Source of the DNA: Mucilaginibacter sp. OK098
GTDB lineage: Bacteria > Bacteroidota > Bacteroidia > Sphingobacteriales > Sphingobacteriaceae
DNA: 64,000 bases
Direction of reading: 5' to 3'
Assembly: GCF_900142915.1 (NCBI RefSeq)
Contig: NZ_FRCM01000005.1
Coordinates: 620,001-684,000, forward strand
In this document: positions 26,734-34,597 of the stretch, piece after piece
Layout of the letters: the number at the start of each line of letters is the position of its first letter
Numbering within the stretch: the first letter of the stretch is position 1
The notes under the pieces: model-generated
The model's input: only the letters and a program-made list of their open reading frames with translations
What the model was told of the DNA's origin: nothing
Database searches by the model: none
Translations under genes and position numbers: made by a program

Positions 26734-28035
26734 CTCAATCTTTCCGTCCTGGTAAATAAAGTTTAATGCGGTAATTTTTCCGTTATCCGCTTTCTTAAAT
26801 TCTAATTGACGATCATTATTTGTGAAAGTAAAAGCAGTTGCTGATATCGGGATTAAACCAATACTGTAACCATTTGTATCTGTGAAATATAATTGCTCTT
26901 TTTTTAAAGTGATCAGTCGCCCGTCATAATTCCCTGCGTACGCTTTTAATGTAGCTGTGTTGGTTTTAAAGGGGTGAAGCTTTGAATTGAGAATAACCCT
27001 GAACCATTTTATTGATTTAATTATGGCCGAATCTTTTGATGTGCTGATCTGGCAATCATAAGCAATGGCCAATGCAGTGTCCAATGCATTTTTTTTATCG
27101 CTGTTAACGTTTGGCCTCACACCTGTTTTTTCCCAATTCTTACCTGTAACCGGATTAATTGCTTTTCTGAACGGGATGTTACCAATAAAGCCGTTACTGA
27201 TACTGCTTGATGACACCCAATGTGCGGCACCTCCTGTGGTTTGACCGATAATTGTTGCACGGTGCAAGCTTTGTAAATCATAAGCAAATTCTTCTGCAGC
27301 CGAATAAGTGTGGTTGTTAACTAAAATATATACAGGCATTAAAGCAAATGTAGCCGAAGGTGCTATTGGATTTGTCCAATATTGGTTGGTGCTGGTATGG
27401 CGGTCATAATAATCATTAAGATGCGTTTTTTCCTTAAAGAAATAGTTGCAAATATATTTCACCATATCCGGTTCGCCGCCAGGGTTTTCACGAATATCAA
27501 TGATCAGGGCGTTAGCGTTTTTTAAAAAATTAAATGCATTTTTTACCACTTCTATTGATTGTTCATTAGGATCATAAAATTGAGTTATTGAAATATATCC
27601 AATATTCCCATCCAGGATCCTGACATTTGGAAAACCATAGTTTTTTTGTTTTGCTAATTGTAAAAAACTCATCCGCCGGGTAACAGATTCCATGTACGAT
27701 TTTGTCTGTAAAGCTTTTTCAAAACCGGCATCGTAATAGATGCGCATATGCAGGTCATTGTAAACGGTTTGCAAATCCGCATTAAGTATCCCTGCAAAAT
27801 CATTTGGATTGGCAATGGTACCATATCCCCCGCTTTTTAGCCGCCCCTTAATGCGGGTGCTCATTTTAACGGCAGTATCTAAATAAATATATTTCTTAAT
27901 TAAAATTGATGAAAGGCTGTCAACAACTTCAGCCTTAATAGCCGGTGTTAATTCCATAACATGTTTTTGAGCAATTGCAGTTCTGTATCCTATGAAATAG
28001 AGCATAAATGTAAAAAGCCATTTTATATGTTTCAT
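26713..28035 (-). CDS. S41-family peptidase with C-terminal DUF3471-like domain
   Basis: 440 residues. A Sec signal (about 1-22, ending TAIAQ) is followed by a tail-specific-protease-like fold with IIDIRENPGGEPD and the nucleophile block VNNHTYSAAEEFAYDL, then TTGGAAHW. No PDZ domain is evident, as in the IRBP/tricorn-like branch. The last 85 residues or so (LKAYAGNYDGRLITL onward) resemble the small beta domain found after beta-lactamase-like and S41 enzymes (DUF3471 type). Similar domains form the next gene upstream, so the two probably belong together. It is exported, and the substrate is unknown. Its 3' end overlaps the terminator hairpin shared with the synthetase gene. Confidence 0.82.
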   Translation of the reverse strand: MKHIKWLFTFMLYFIGYRTAIAQKHVMELTPAIKAEVVDSLSSILIKKYIYLDTAVKMSTRIKGRLKSGGYGTIANPNDFAGILNADLQTVYNDLHMRIYYDAGFEKALQTKSYMESVTRRMSFLQLAKQKNYGFPNVRILDGNIGYISITQFYDPNEQSIEVVKNAFNFLKNANALIIDIRENPGGEPDMVKYICNYFFKEKTHLNDYYDRHTSTNQYWTNPIAPSATFALMPVYILVNNHTYSAAEEFAYDLQSLHRATIIGQTTGGAAHWVSSSSISNGFIGNIPFRKAINPVTGKNWEKTGVRPNVNSDKKNALDTALAIAYDCQISTSKDSAIIKSIKWFRVILNSKLHPFKTNTATLKAYAGNYDGRLITLKKEQLYFTDTNGYSIGLIPISATAFTFTNNDRQLEFKKADNGKITALNFIYQDGKIENFTRLK

Positions 28036-28068
28036 AATTTAATTTATTAGTAGGATACAGCGAACGGG

Positions 28069-28374
28069 TTAATTTTTAATCCTGGTAAACAGGTCATTTC
28101 CGTTTAGCAGCATTTGGATTATATTTTTGTTTTGATCTCTTTTAAACTTTAACGGCATGTTTAAAGCTCTGATCATAAAATCATCGCCTGACCTATAGTC
28201 AAGTACACTGCGTGCTCCATCCCATAATTGAGTAGCCCATAGTTGGCCGTCCTTTAAAGAGATCTCAATAATTGCAGTTTGCCCATTCATAATTATCTGG
28301 TACTTGCCTAAATAATCTGCAGGAACGGCAGGTTTAACATTGCCCGTATTTTGAGCTGCCGGATTACTTTTTAT
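28069..28374 (-). pseudogene. Detached C-terminal half of the small DUF3471-like protein gene
   Basis: The frame of the gene at 28375-28719 continues after its TGA (28375-28377) without any further stop to 28069. It encodes a Pro/Ala/Asn linker (IKSNPAAQNTGNVKPAVPAD) and a second copy of the same small beta domain (YLGKYQIIMNGQTA to the end). Both halves share one reading frame (the starts at 28719 and 28290 differ by 143 codons). This looks like one two-domain gene cut by a single nonsense codon. Alternatives are re-initiation at the ATG at 28290 or stop readthrough. It lies 33 bases upstream of the S41 gene. Confidence 0.65.
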
Positions 28375-28719
28375 TCATTCAATATTTCCATTCACAGCAA
28401 TTTTTACAACTTTATCTGTGGGATCCCTTATAAATTTAATGGCTAAATTTTGTTCGGGAACAACAAAGTTGTCTCCGGATAGCTGTTTAAGTATTAATGT
28501 TTGCTCGTTGGACAGCCGGGCCGTCAGCTTCCCATTCTCTATAATTAATTCGGCATAGGTGATTGGGGTTCCCTGTATGGTTTGAAATTTGCCGGTGTAA
28601 GCGGACAGTGAATCCTGCTGTTTTTGAGTTAAGCTGAAGGGGGCGGCATTGCAAAATACTATTTGCACCAGCATAAATAATGTGAGTAAAATTAAATTCC
28701 TTTTCATTTTTTGAATCAT
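28375..28719 (-). CDS. Exported small beta-domain protein (N-terminal half, cut by TGA)
   Basis: 114 residues. A signal peptide (RNLILLTLFMLVQIVFCNAA) is followed by one DUF3471-like domain starting at YTGKFQTIQG and ending VKIAVNGNIE. The stop is TGA at 28375-28377, right at the domain boundary. The frame stays open beyond it and encodes a linker and a second domain, so the original protein was probably about 216 residues. The product as it stands is one exported domain and could still fold. It sits upstream of the S41 peptidase, whose own C-terminus carries the same kind of domain. Confidence 0.6.
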   Translation of the reverse strand: MIQKMKRNLILLTLFMLVQIVFCNAAPFSLTQKQQDSLSAYTGKFQTIQGTPITYAELIIENGKLTARLSNEQTLILKQLSGDNFVVPEQNLAIKFIRDPTDKVVKIAVNGNIE

Positions 28720-28767
28720 AATTATTTACCAAAGCAGCGTTGATTTGTGGTTTGGTTAAGCAAAGAA

Positions 28768-28830
28768 GCCGCTAGTTGCAGGTTACTGCTACTCAAATCG
28801 GGATTTGAGTAATATTTTGTTTGGAGCGGC
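28768..28830. promoter_or_regulatory. Nested palindrome upstream of the S41 gene group
   Basis: TACTCAAAT-cggg-ATTTGAGTA (28790-28811) is a perfect 9-bp inverted repeat. It lies inside a wider pair, GCCGCT (28768) and AGCGGC (28825). It is 70-110 bases upstream of the start at 28719, so it may be an operator. It could also be part of a short intergenic repeat. Confidence 0.35.
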
Positions 28831-29012
28831 ATTGATACTCAGTAAATAATTTGAAGCCAAATATTAATAAGATTAAAGTTTTATGTTCCTATTGGTGATT
28901 TTATTTTACTGATTTACAGATAATTGTATTTTTTATTAATTAATTCTATTAAATCTATAGTATTTATAGAATTAATGCGTATGTTTGCATCAACAAATCG
29001 TTCTTTATTTTC

Positions 29013-29207
29013 GCTTATCCAGAAAGACTGAGGGAAAAGGCCCTGTGAAGTCTTAGCAACCTGTACTATAGTTAAGTCTAAAGTCATGAGTCCGGAGTCA
29101 AAAAAGATTAAAGCCGCAACTTTATTTACGACTTACGATTACATACTCAAGACTATAGACTCAATACAAGGTGCTAACTCCTGCTCCGTTTACGGAGAAA
29201 GATAGGT
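29013..29207 (+). promoter_or_regulatory. SAM-I (S-box) riboswitch with an expanded P3 arm
   Basis: P1 is CTTATC (29014-29019) with GATAGG (29201-29206). The P2/kink-turn region reads GACTGAGGGA, GGCCCTGTGAAGTC and TTAGCAACC. J3/4 reads AGGTGCTAACTCCTGC, and P4 is CTCCG-tttA-CGGAG. These match the S-box core. P3 is about 110 nt (29060-29171) instead of the usual short hairpin. The extra sequence is an imperfect inverted repeat of ACTATAG and AAGTCTAAAGTC/GACTTA units. No plus-strand protein gene follows. The next element is the tRNA-Cys-like gene 52 bases downstream. I see no clear intrinsic terminator between them. Confidence 0.82.
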
Positions 29208-29258
29208 TATCCCGCCCCTCCGGTCCTCTGATAAGTGATTAAGTAGTTTTTATTATAA

Positions 29259-29329
29259 AGTCGCGTGACCGAGAGGATAGGCTGGAGTCTGCAAAACCCC
29301 ACACGGCAGTTCGAATCTGCCCGCGACGT
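29259..29329 (+). tRNA. tRNA-Cys-like gene (GCA), imperfect stems
   Basis: It aligns position by position with tRNA-Cys at 16444: acceptor AGTCGCG/CGCGACG, anticodon loop CTGCAAA (GCA), T arm GGCAG-TTCGAAT-CTGCC, U73, no CCA, same 71-nt length. Three mismatches appear: 1A-72G in the acceptor, 10A-25C in the D stem and 29A-41C in the anticodon stem. It may be a weak second tRNA-Cys, a decaying copy, or a tRNA-like element read from the riboswitch transcript. No TAnnTTTG box of its own is visible. Confidence 0.6.
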
Positions 29330-29383
29330 CTATTTTAGTCATTTGTCAATAGTCCATTGACCTGGTCGTTAAATAAGTTTAAT

Positions 29384-30229
29384 TTATAGATATGACACAC
29401 CCTTTAGCTGCGATGGCTCGTAGTAAAAAGGAGTGAAGTTATCTTCGGCAAGCTCGCAGCTTACCAGCATGGATGTGAAGGTAACATTGCCAAAAATGTT
29501 TGCTATTGCTGTATCAGCCGCATCACGGCCTGATGCTATTTTGATCAGGCCATTAAGTGGCACAAGTCCGGTAGCATCAAACAAGATCCATTCATTACCA
29601 AGATAAGCTTCGAAACAGGCATGAAAGTCGGCAGGCTTTAACTTATAGGCATAACCTGTAAAATACCTGGCAGGTATAGTAAGTGCCCGGCATAAGGCAA
29701 TACCTAAATGGGCAAAATCACGACATACCCCCTGTTGTTGCGTAACCGTATCATAGGCTGATGTTTGCGTATTAGTAAAGCCACTTATATATTGTACGTT
29801 TTTATTGATCCACCCGGTAAGGGTTAAAACCTTTTCAAATGGGTTTTCAATATAACCAAATAAGTTATTTGCCAATCGGTAAAGCTTATCGCTCTGACAA
29901 TACCTGCTGGGGTACAGGTAAGGTAAAACAGCATTATCCATTTCCGCAATCGGGATCTCAACCAGGCTGGTGTAATTTTTTACCTCGCAATAATTATCAA
30001 TAGTGGCTTTATAGGTAAGCTTAATAGCGCTTGCTTCTTCCATTTCAAACCGCACCACCCGGTTCTCATTTTGGGCAGATACCAGCTCTTCAACCTTTAT
30101 ATATGGATCAATAACAAACGATTCACTGATAATTGTTTGACGCGGCGTACGCAACGCATGGATATTCAATATCAAAGTACCCGCTGATGCAGCTGTATAT
30201 TCCATTTCAGTGAGTACGTTGAATTTCAT
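29384..30229 (-). CDS. Transglutaminase-like cysteine protease-fold protein
   Basis: 281 residues. An N-terminal beta domain (about 1-150) of the bacterial transglutaminase N type is followed by a transglutaminase-like core. Its catalytic triad is visible: Cys in QQGVCRDFAHLG, His in PADFHACFEAYLG and Asp in WILFDATGLVP. There is no signal peptide. It lies downstream of the Anbu-type peptidase gene on the same strand, 147 bases away. Anbu genes in many bacteria are accompanied by such a transglutaminase-like protein, together with an alpha-E protein and a circularly permuted ATP-grasp; those two are absent here. It may act as a protease, or as an amide-forming or amide-breaking enzyme on a small peptide. 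Confidence 0.82.
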   Translation of the reverse strand: MKFNVLTEMEYTAASAGTLILNIHALRTPRQTIISESFVIDPYIKVEELVSAQNENRVVRFEMEEASAIKLTYKATIDNYCEVKNYTSLVEIPIAEMDNAVLPYLYPSRYCQSDKLYRLANNLFGYIENPFEKVLTLTGWINKNVQYISGFTNTQTSAYDTVTQQQGVCRDFAHLGIALCRALTIPARYFTGYAYKLKPADFHACFEAYLGNEWILFDATGLVPLNGLIKIASGRDAADTAIANIFGNVTFTSMLVSCELAEDNFTPFYYEPSQLKGVSYL

Positions 30230-30246
30230 TTGTTTTGGTTGTAAAG

Positions 30247-30371
30247 GGTTGTAGTTGTTGTAAGGGTTAGAAAAGTTGTAAGGGTTGTAAATGTTGTAAG
30301 AGTTGTAAAATTCATGAAGATTTATTGGCTTAACATTTTTAACCTCTACAACGTTTACAACAACTACAACC
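30247..30371. repeat. GTTGTAA simple repeat with 17-bp inverted arms
   Basis: GGTTGTAGTTGTTGTAA (30247-30263) and TTACAACAACTACAACC (30355-30371) are perfect inverted copies. Between them GTTGTAAG-type units recur. It fills the gap between the Anbu and transglutaminase genes. Transcribed, it would form a long hairpin between the two cistrons. Confidence 0.6.
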
Positions 30372-30376
30372 TTTCC

Positions 30377-31096
30377 TCAATCTAACTTATTAAAAGCATC
30401 ATCCATCCAGCCTTCAGATATATTTTCGAGGGCTGTTTTTAGTTCTTCGGCCCATTGCGTTGAAATATATTCAAGGTCCTTTTTTTCATATCGTTTTTCA
30501 ATAATATGAAAACTGTCTTTTTTGTAAAGTGCAACGTCAATTGGGAAATCAACATTATTTGAACTTACCCTTGTTGAATCAAATGAAAGGAAGCCGGTTT
30601 TAAGCGACAGTTTCAAACTTGAGTTTTCGTCTAGGATGCGGTTCAGTATGGCTTTTCCGTGCCCTGAATTGCCAATAATTACATAAGGCGCACCCTGGCC
30701 CAACTCCACCCAATTACCTTCGGGGTATAAAAGGAACAGCTTATGCTCGTCATCGCCTGAAAGCTGACCGCCAATTATGGTATTCAAATCAAACTTGAAA
30801 CCTGCTTTTTCGAGTGCAGCTTTATCTTCATCGGCCACCCTTTTTACCTGTTCTCCAAAAGCGTTAACGGCTTTGTATAATTTATTGTATTCAGTAGTTT
30901 CAAGCAATTCGTTAAAATACACAAGCGCTTTATCCCGTACTGACCGTAAGCCGCTGGTCATGATAAAGAGCGAGAATTTATCTTTTTGTTCTATCGTTAT
31001 CTTCTTTTTTATAGTAGTGTCAGTTCCTGAAGTTATGCGGGTATCAGCAATAGCAAGCAGGCCTTCTTTAACTTTAATTCCTAAGCAATAAGTCAT
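30377..31096 (-). CDS. Anbu-type proteasome-like peptidase
   Basis: 239 residues of the proteasome beta-subunit (Ntn hydrolase) fold, COG3484 type. After Met removal the chain begins TYCLGIKVKEG, so Thr would be residue 1. Asp17 in LLAIADTR and a Lys cluster near 29-31 occupy the places of the proteasomal Asp17/Lys33. Anbu (ancestral beta subunit) proteins form open helical or dodecameric rings, and their peptidase activity is disputed. The gene is followed by the transglutaminase-like gene, the most common Anbu partner. A GTTGTAA hairpin repeat separates the two. HslV is a relative but lacks this extra C-terminal length (about 60 residues). Confidence 0.82.
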   Translation of the reverse strand: MTYCLGIKVKEGLLAIADTRITSGTDTTIKKKITIEQKDKFSLFIMTSGLRSVRDKALVYFNELLETTEYNKLYKAVNAFGEQVKRVADEDKAALEKAGFKFDLNTIIGGQLSGDDEHKLFLLYPEGNWVELGQGAPYVIIGNSGHGKAILNRILDENSSLKLSLKTGFLSFDSTRVSSNNVDFPIDVALYKKDSFHIIEKRYEKKDLEYISTQWAEELKTALENISEGWMDDAFNKLD

Positions 31097-31169
31097 TTTA
31101 TTATAATGTGGATGAATAGCAAATTTTAAAGCGGCAAATTAATTAAATAAGAAGGATATGGGCACAAGG

Positions 31170-31913
31170 CTATTTAAAATAATTAACAGCAGTGCCAATT
31201 ACTTCTTTCGTATAAAATTCCCAGCGGTATAACGGCTCGGTACTTGGGATAAATTCAGTTAGTGAAAAATCACCAGGTGACACCAGGTAATTACACGGGT
31301 AAGGAATAACTTCGGTTTTTTGTTTTTTAAAAATGCCCAGCGATCTGCGCATATGAAAAGCAGATGTAACCAATAAATAAGGCGGGGCTAAATGCTTTTG
31401 AGTTAGCAGCACCTTCGAAAAAGCGGCGTTTTCAATGGTATTGCGGCTATGTTCTTCAACTATTATACAGCTATCAGGAACTTGTAATTGTTGTAGTTGA
31501 GTTTTTACCCATGCGCTTTCTCTAAAAACGCCTGGCATTAAAAGACCATTACCACCCGAAATAAGGAGGTGTGATACTTTGCCCGTTTTAAGTAATTTGA
31601 GCCCCTGGATAAACCTATCGGCCGAACCATTAAAAAAGCCATTTCCTTTTGAATCTCCGCCAGAAAATCCTCCTAAAACTATGGCGCAGCTATATACAGG
31701 TTTTGTTAGTGGTACAGGTTTTATATCCCAACTGTTGGCAAACCGGTTAAATAAAAACGGGTCCGAAAACAGGAGTAATACTACACCTGATATAATAAAA
31801 AAGCGGCGTTTAAGATGTGGTTTCTTTACTATTAAAGCCGCAAGGAAAAAAGCGATGACCCATGAAAATGGTAAAATAAAGATCAACAGCACCTTTGAGA
31901 GGATAAAAAACAT
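31170..31913 (-). CDS. YdcF/ElyC/SanA-family membrane protein (DUF218)
   Basis: 247 residues. Two N-terminal membrane segments (about 3-30 and 37-55) precede a DUF218 domain. Its conserved blocks are AIVLGGFSGG, GLKLLKTGKVSHLLISGGNG, EEHSRNTIENAAFS and LLVTSAFHMRRSLGIF. In enterobacteria ElyC and SanA affect peptidoglycan precursor supply and envelope barrier function. The biochemical activity of the family is unsettled. It lies upstream of the Anbu gene on the same strand, 73 bases away, and may be part of that transcript. Confidence 0.82.
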   Translation of the reverse strand: MFFILSKVLLIFILPFSWVIAFFLAALIVKKPHLKRRFFIISGVVLLLFSDPFLFNRFANSWDIKPVPLTKPVYSCAIVLGGFSGGDSKGNGFFNGSADRFIQGLKLLKTGKVSHLLISGGNGLLMPGVFRESAWVKTQLQQLQVPDSCIIVEEHSRNTIENAAFSKVLLTQKHLAPPYLLVTSAFHMRRSLGIFKKQKTEVIPYPCNYLVSPGDFSLTEFIPSTEPLYRWEFYTKEVIGTAVNYFK

Positions 31914-32037
31914 ATCACGATTAATTTGTGATAAAAATAGAGTTTTTAATGAGTTATAATAGGTGTCATGATCCCTAAATAAAAAAGCAAACCAGGAAAA
32001 CCCAATTTGCTTTAGATGTATAATTGATTTGAAATTA

Positions 32038-33201
32038 TTAAAAACCAGTATCCTTTAATTTTATGTAATCATCAAGCGTTTTTATATCACCTAAATTTTT
32101 GCTTTTAACCTTTTGCATGTAAGCAACTGTAACGCCATGATCTCTCAACTCCTGGGCTTTGTCAAGCGTGAGATCTTTAAATCCTAATTTTTGAACCCCG
32201 CTGATAAATTCAGAGTTAACACCATGGTCTTTCAGCTCTTGTGCTTTATCAAGGGTTATATTTTTATACCCCATATCCTGGATGCTACTGATGAATTTTG
32301 GGCTTACGCCATGGTCCCTCAGTTCCTGTGCTTTATCAAGGGTTAAGGTTCCATAGCCCATTTTTTGAATGCTGTTGATAAAGTCGGGGCTTACGCCATG
32401 ATCTCTTAGATCAAGTGCCTTATCAAGTGTTATATCCTTATATCCCATTTTTGTAAATTCGGTAATATATTTAGCACTCACGCCATGGTCACGCAGCTCA
32501 AGCGCTTTATCAAGCGGAAAGTTTTTAAAGCCAATCTGGTGAAAATCGCTTACAAAACGGGCGCTTACCCCATGCTCACGCAGCTCCACTATTTTATCTA
32601 TTGATTGATGGCCATACCCTTCAGTTTTAAACAAGTCGAAATATTCGGCTAATTTTTTACGGTTAAGGTTCTGCTCAGCAAGGTCTTTAAACTGATCATT
32701 TGTGATGTTTGCATAACCATTAGCTTTCATGTAATCAAAATAGGCTTTGTTAATGTCAGTGAAAAATACATCAAGCATTAATTGATCATCAAGGTTCTTA
32801 TAGCCACGTTGTTCCAGGTATGCCTTAAATTGGGTATTTTCAACAAATTGGTAAGAGCCATGGCCAAATTGGCTTTCAAAAACACCCTTAAAAGTCATTT
32901 TCCCTGCCTCGCGGTTAAGGTTGAATTCACCTATTTTTCCATTAGGCAAAGTTCCAAATTCCGGTAGCGGGAAATCTCTGCCCGAGCTCCAGTGTGCACC
33001 GTAAAATTGAATATTTATCTGGTCGTCTTTTACAACCGCATCCCATGTGCCGGGTGCACGATTGTTATTAAAGTTCCAATTGTCCTCATCGTCATTTTTC
33101 TCCTTCTTTTCGGTCTTAGCTTTTTGCTGCGCAAACAAATTGTTTGAAAATGCTGTCACTAAAACCATGACAGATAAACAGGTTATAATAATTTTTTTCA
33201 T
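32038..33201 (-). CDS. Secreted repeat protein of the M56 operon (DHGV-type repeats)
   Basis: 387 residues. A Sec signal (ending NNLFAQ) and a Lys/Glu-rich spacer lead to a beta-rich domain (about 50-140). That domain reads GTWDAVVKDDQINIQF, then LPNGKIGEFNLNREAG and GHGSYQFVENTQFKAYL. About eight repeats of 29 residues follow, of the form F-I-S-x-x-Q-x-M-G-Y-x-x-L-T-L-D-K-A-Q-E-L-R-D-H-G-V-S-P-x. The same domain and repeat frame occur in the next two genes upstream, but this copy has DKAQELRDHGV where they have NNLSSLKALGI. It is predicted to be periplasmic or surface exposed. It is the last gene of the BlaI/M56 operon (13 bases after the previous stop). No enzyme motif is seen. Confidence 0.75.
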   Translation of the reverse strand: MKKIIITCLSVMVLVTAFSNNLFAQQKAKTEKKEKNDDEDNWNFNNNRAPGTWDAVVKDDQINIQFYGAHWSSGRDFPLPEFGTLPNGKIGEFNLNREAGKMTFKGVFESQFGHGSYQFVENTQFKAYLEQRGYKNLDDQLMLDVFFTDINKAYFDYMKANGYANITNDQFKDLAEQNLNRKKLAEYFDLFKTEGYGHQSIDKIVELREHGVSARFVSDFHQIGFKNFPLDKALELRDHGVSAKYITEFTKMGYKDITLDKALDLRDHGVSPDFINSIQKMGYGTLTLDKAQELRDHGVSPKFISSIQDMGYKNITLDKAQELKDHGVNSEFISGVQKLGFKDLTLDKAQELRDHGVTVAYMQKVKSKNLGDIKTLDDYIKLKDTGF

Positions 33202-33214
33202 GATAGTTTAAGTT

Positions 33215-34474
33215 TTAGTTGCTGAAGGATGTTTTCAACTGCATGTATTTTCTCAGGTTGTCTGATTTAAACCCTTTTTCCTGCATTGATGCTACATATT
33301 CAGGTGTAACCCCTGTTGATTTTAAAGCTGGCAACTCATTTAAAGGAATATCAGTAAATCCAAGTTTTTTAAAGCCGTTGATATATTCGGGAGTAATATG
33401 TAATGATTTTAAGGGAACAAGGCTATGTGCAGGAATATCTTTATAACCTGCGTCCTCAAAGCCCTTTACAAACTCAGGGGTAATACCTACCGATTTAAAA
33501 GTAATCAAATCATTAACCGGGATATTTTTATAGCCAATATCATTGAAACCTTTTAGGTAATCACCATCAATTCTTAATGATTTGAGTGCAATTAACCTGT
33601 TTACCGGGATATCCTTATAACCTAATTGCTCAAAGCCTTTTACAAATTCAGGCGTAAGGTGCATTGATTTCATGGCGATGAGCTGATGGCAAGGTAAGTC
33701 GGTATAGCCAATAGCTTTGAATGAGTTGATAAATGCCTCATCAACCTTAAGGGCCGACATGGCTATCAGGTTGCCTGCTGAAATATCGCTGTATCCAGTT
33801 TTCTGAAGCATTTCAATATAGCTCTTTTTCAGATCAACCATATAGAATGAAAACGAATTGCTTTCCTTAACATTAGTAAAACCATGGCTTTTTACATACG
33901 CATTAAACGTATCATCAGGCGTAAATTTATAACGGCCCGAACCCATATCGCCATCAAACGTGCCGGTAAATACAACATTTCCGGCTTCTCTTCTTAAGCT
34001 AAATTCACCCTTTTGGCCTTTTGGCAGGTTAGGGAAATCGCTTAGATTAAAATCTGAATCGCTCGACCAGTTGTTTTCATCATCGCCGCTTCTGAATTCA
34101 ATTCTTATTTTATCACCCTTGATGGTAGCAAACCAGCTGCCTTCATTCCGGTCGGGGCCAACTACATCAACATTTACGTCGGGGTTAACGTCAACATCCA
34201 CATCAGGGTTAACATTTTCAACTACAACAGGATTAACGTTTACTACCGGATTAACCACTGGGTTAACATTTGTGTTTACCAATGGATTAACATTCGTATT
34301 TACAACGGGGTTAGCAGTAACAACAGGGTTAACCTTTATAACAGGGGTAACAACCGGAGTTGTGGTTGTTACCACAACTGTTTGCGCCATAGCCGCATGA
34401 TTGTAAATAAAGCACGCCATGCAGCCAAGTAAAGGCAACATGCGGATAATATTTAATTTTTTTGAGTGGTTCAT
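33215..34474 (-). CDS. Secreted repeat protein of the M56 operon (VNP linker)
   Basis: 419 residues from the ATG at 34474. A longer frame to 34510 only adds MTNDTMTNDHII, encoded by an intergenic direct repeat, so I prefer the later start, which gives a signal peptide ending AAMAQ. A low-complexity stretch (about 35-105) repeats Val-Asn-Pro (VNPVV, NTNVNP, DVDVNPD). The shared beta-rich domain follows (GSWFATIKGDKIRIEF, KGEFSLRREAG, GSGRYKFTPDD). Seven repeats of 29 residues come last, such as FVKGFEQLGYKDIPVNRLIA. It is probably exported, with the VNP region as an extended tether. It lies between the M56 gene and the DHGV-repeat gene on one strand. Confidence 0.75.
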   Translation of the reverse strand: MNHSKKLNIIRMLPLLGCMACFIYNHAAMAQTVVVTTTTPVVTPVIKVNPVVTANPVVNTNVNPLVNTNVNPVVNPVVNVNPVVVENVNPDVDVDVNPDVNVDVVGPDRNEGSWFATIKGDKIRIEFRSGDDENNWSSDSDFNLSDFPNLPKGQKGEFSLRREAGNVVFTGTFDGDMGSGRYKFTPDDTFNAYVKSHGFTNVKESNSFSFYMVDLKKSYIEMLQKTGYSDISAGNLIAMSALKVDEAFINSFKAIGYTDLPCHQLIAMKSMHLTPEFVKGFEQLGYKDIPVNRLIALKSLRIDGDYLKGFNDIGYKNIPVNDLITFKSVGITPEFVKGFEDAGYKDIPAHSLVPLKSLHITPEYINGFKKLGFTDIPLNELPALKSTGVTPEYVASMQEKGFKSDNLRKYMQLKTSFSN

Positions 34475-34597
34475 AATTATATGGTCATTAGTCATTGTGT
34501 CATTAGTCATTTGTTGATAATCATGTTTAAATACTCCGGGTAAATGGAAAGGTTACAGAGATTCAGCGTTTTTTAACTAACCTCTGACCTCTATTCA

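Noticed and set aside
29259..29329. tRNA-Sec or other special tRNA
   Set aside because: The anticodon is GCA and the variable arm is short. It aligns with tRNA-Cys throughout.
34475..34510. Longer start of the VNP-repeat protein (MTNDTMTNDHII)
   Set aside because: These codons come from a short intergenic direct repeat and would bury the signal peptide. The ATG at 34474 gives a normal leader.
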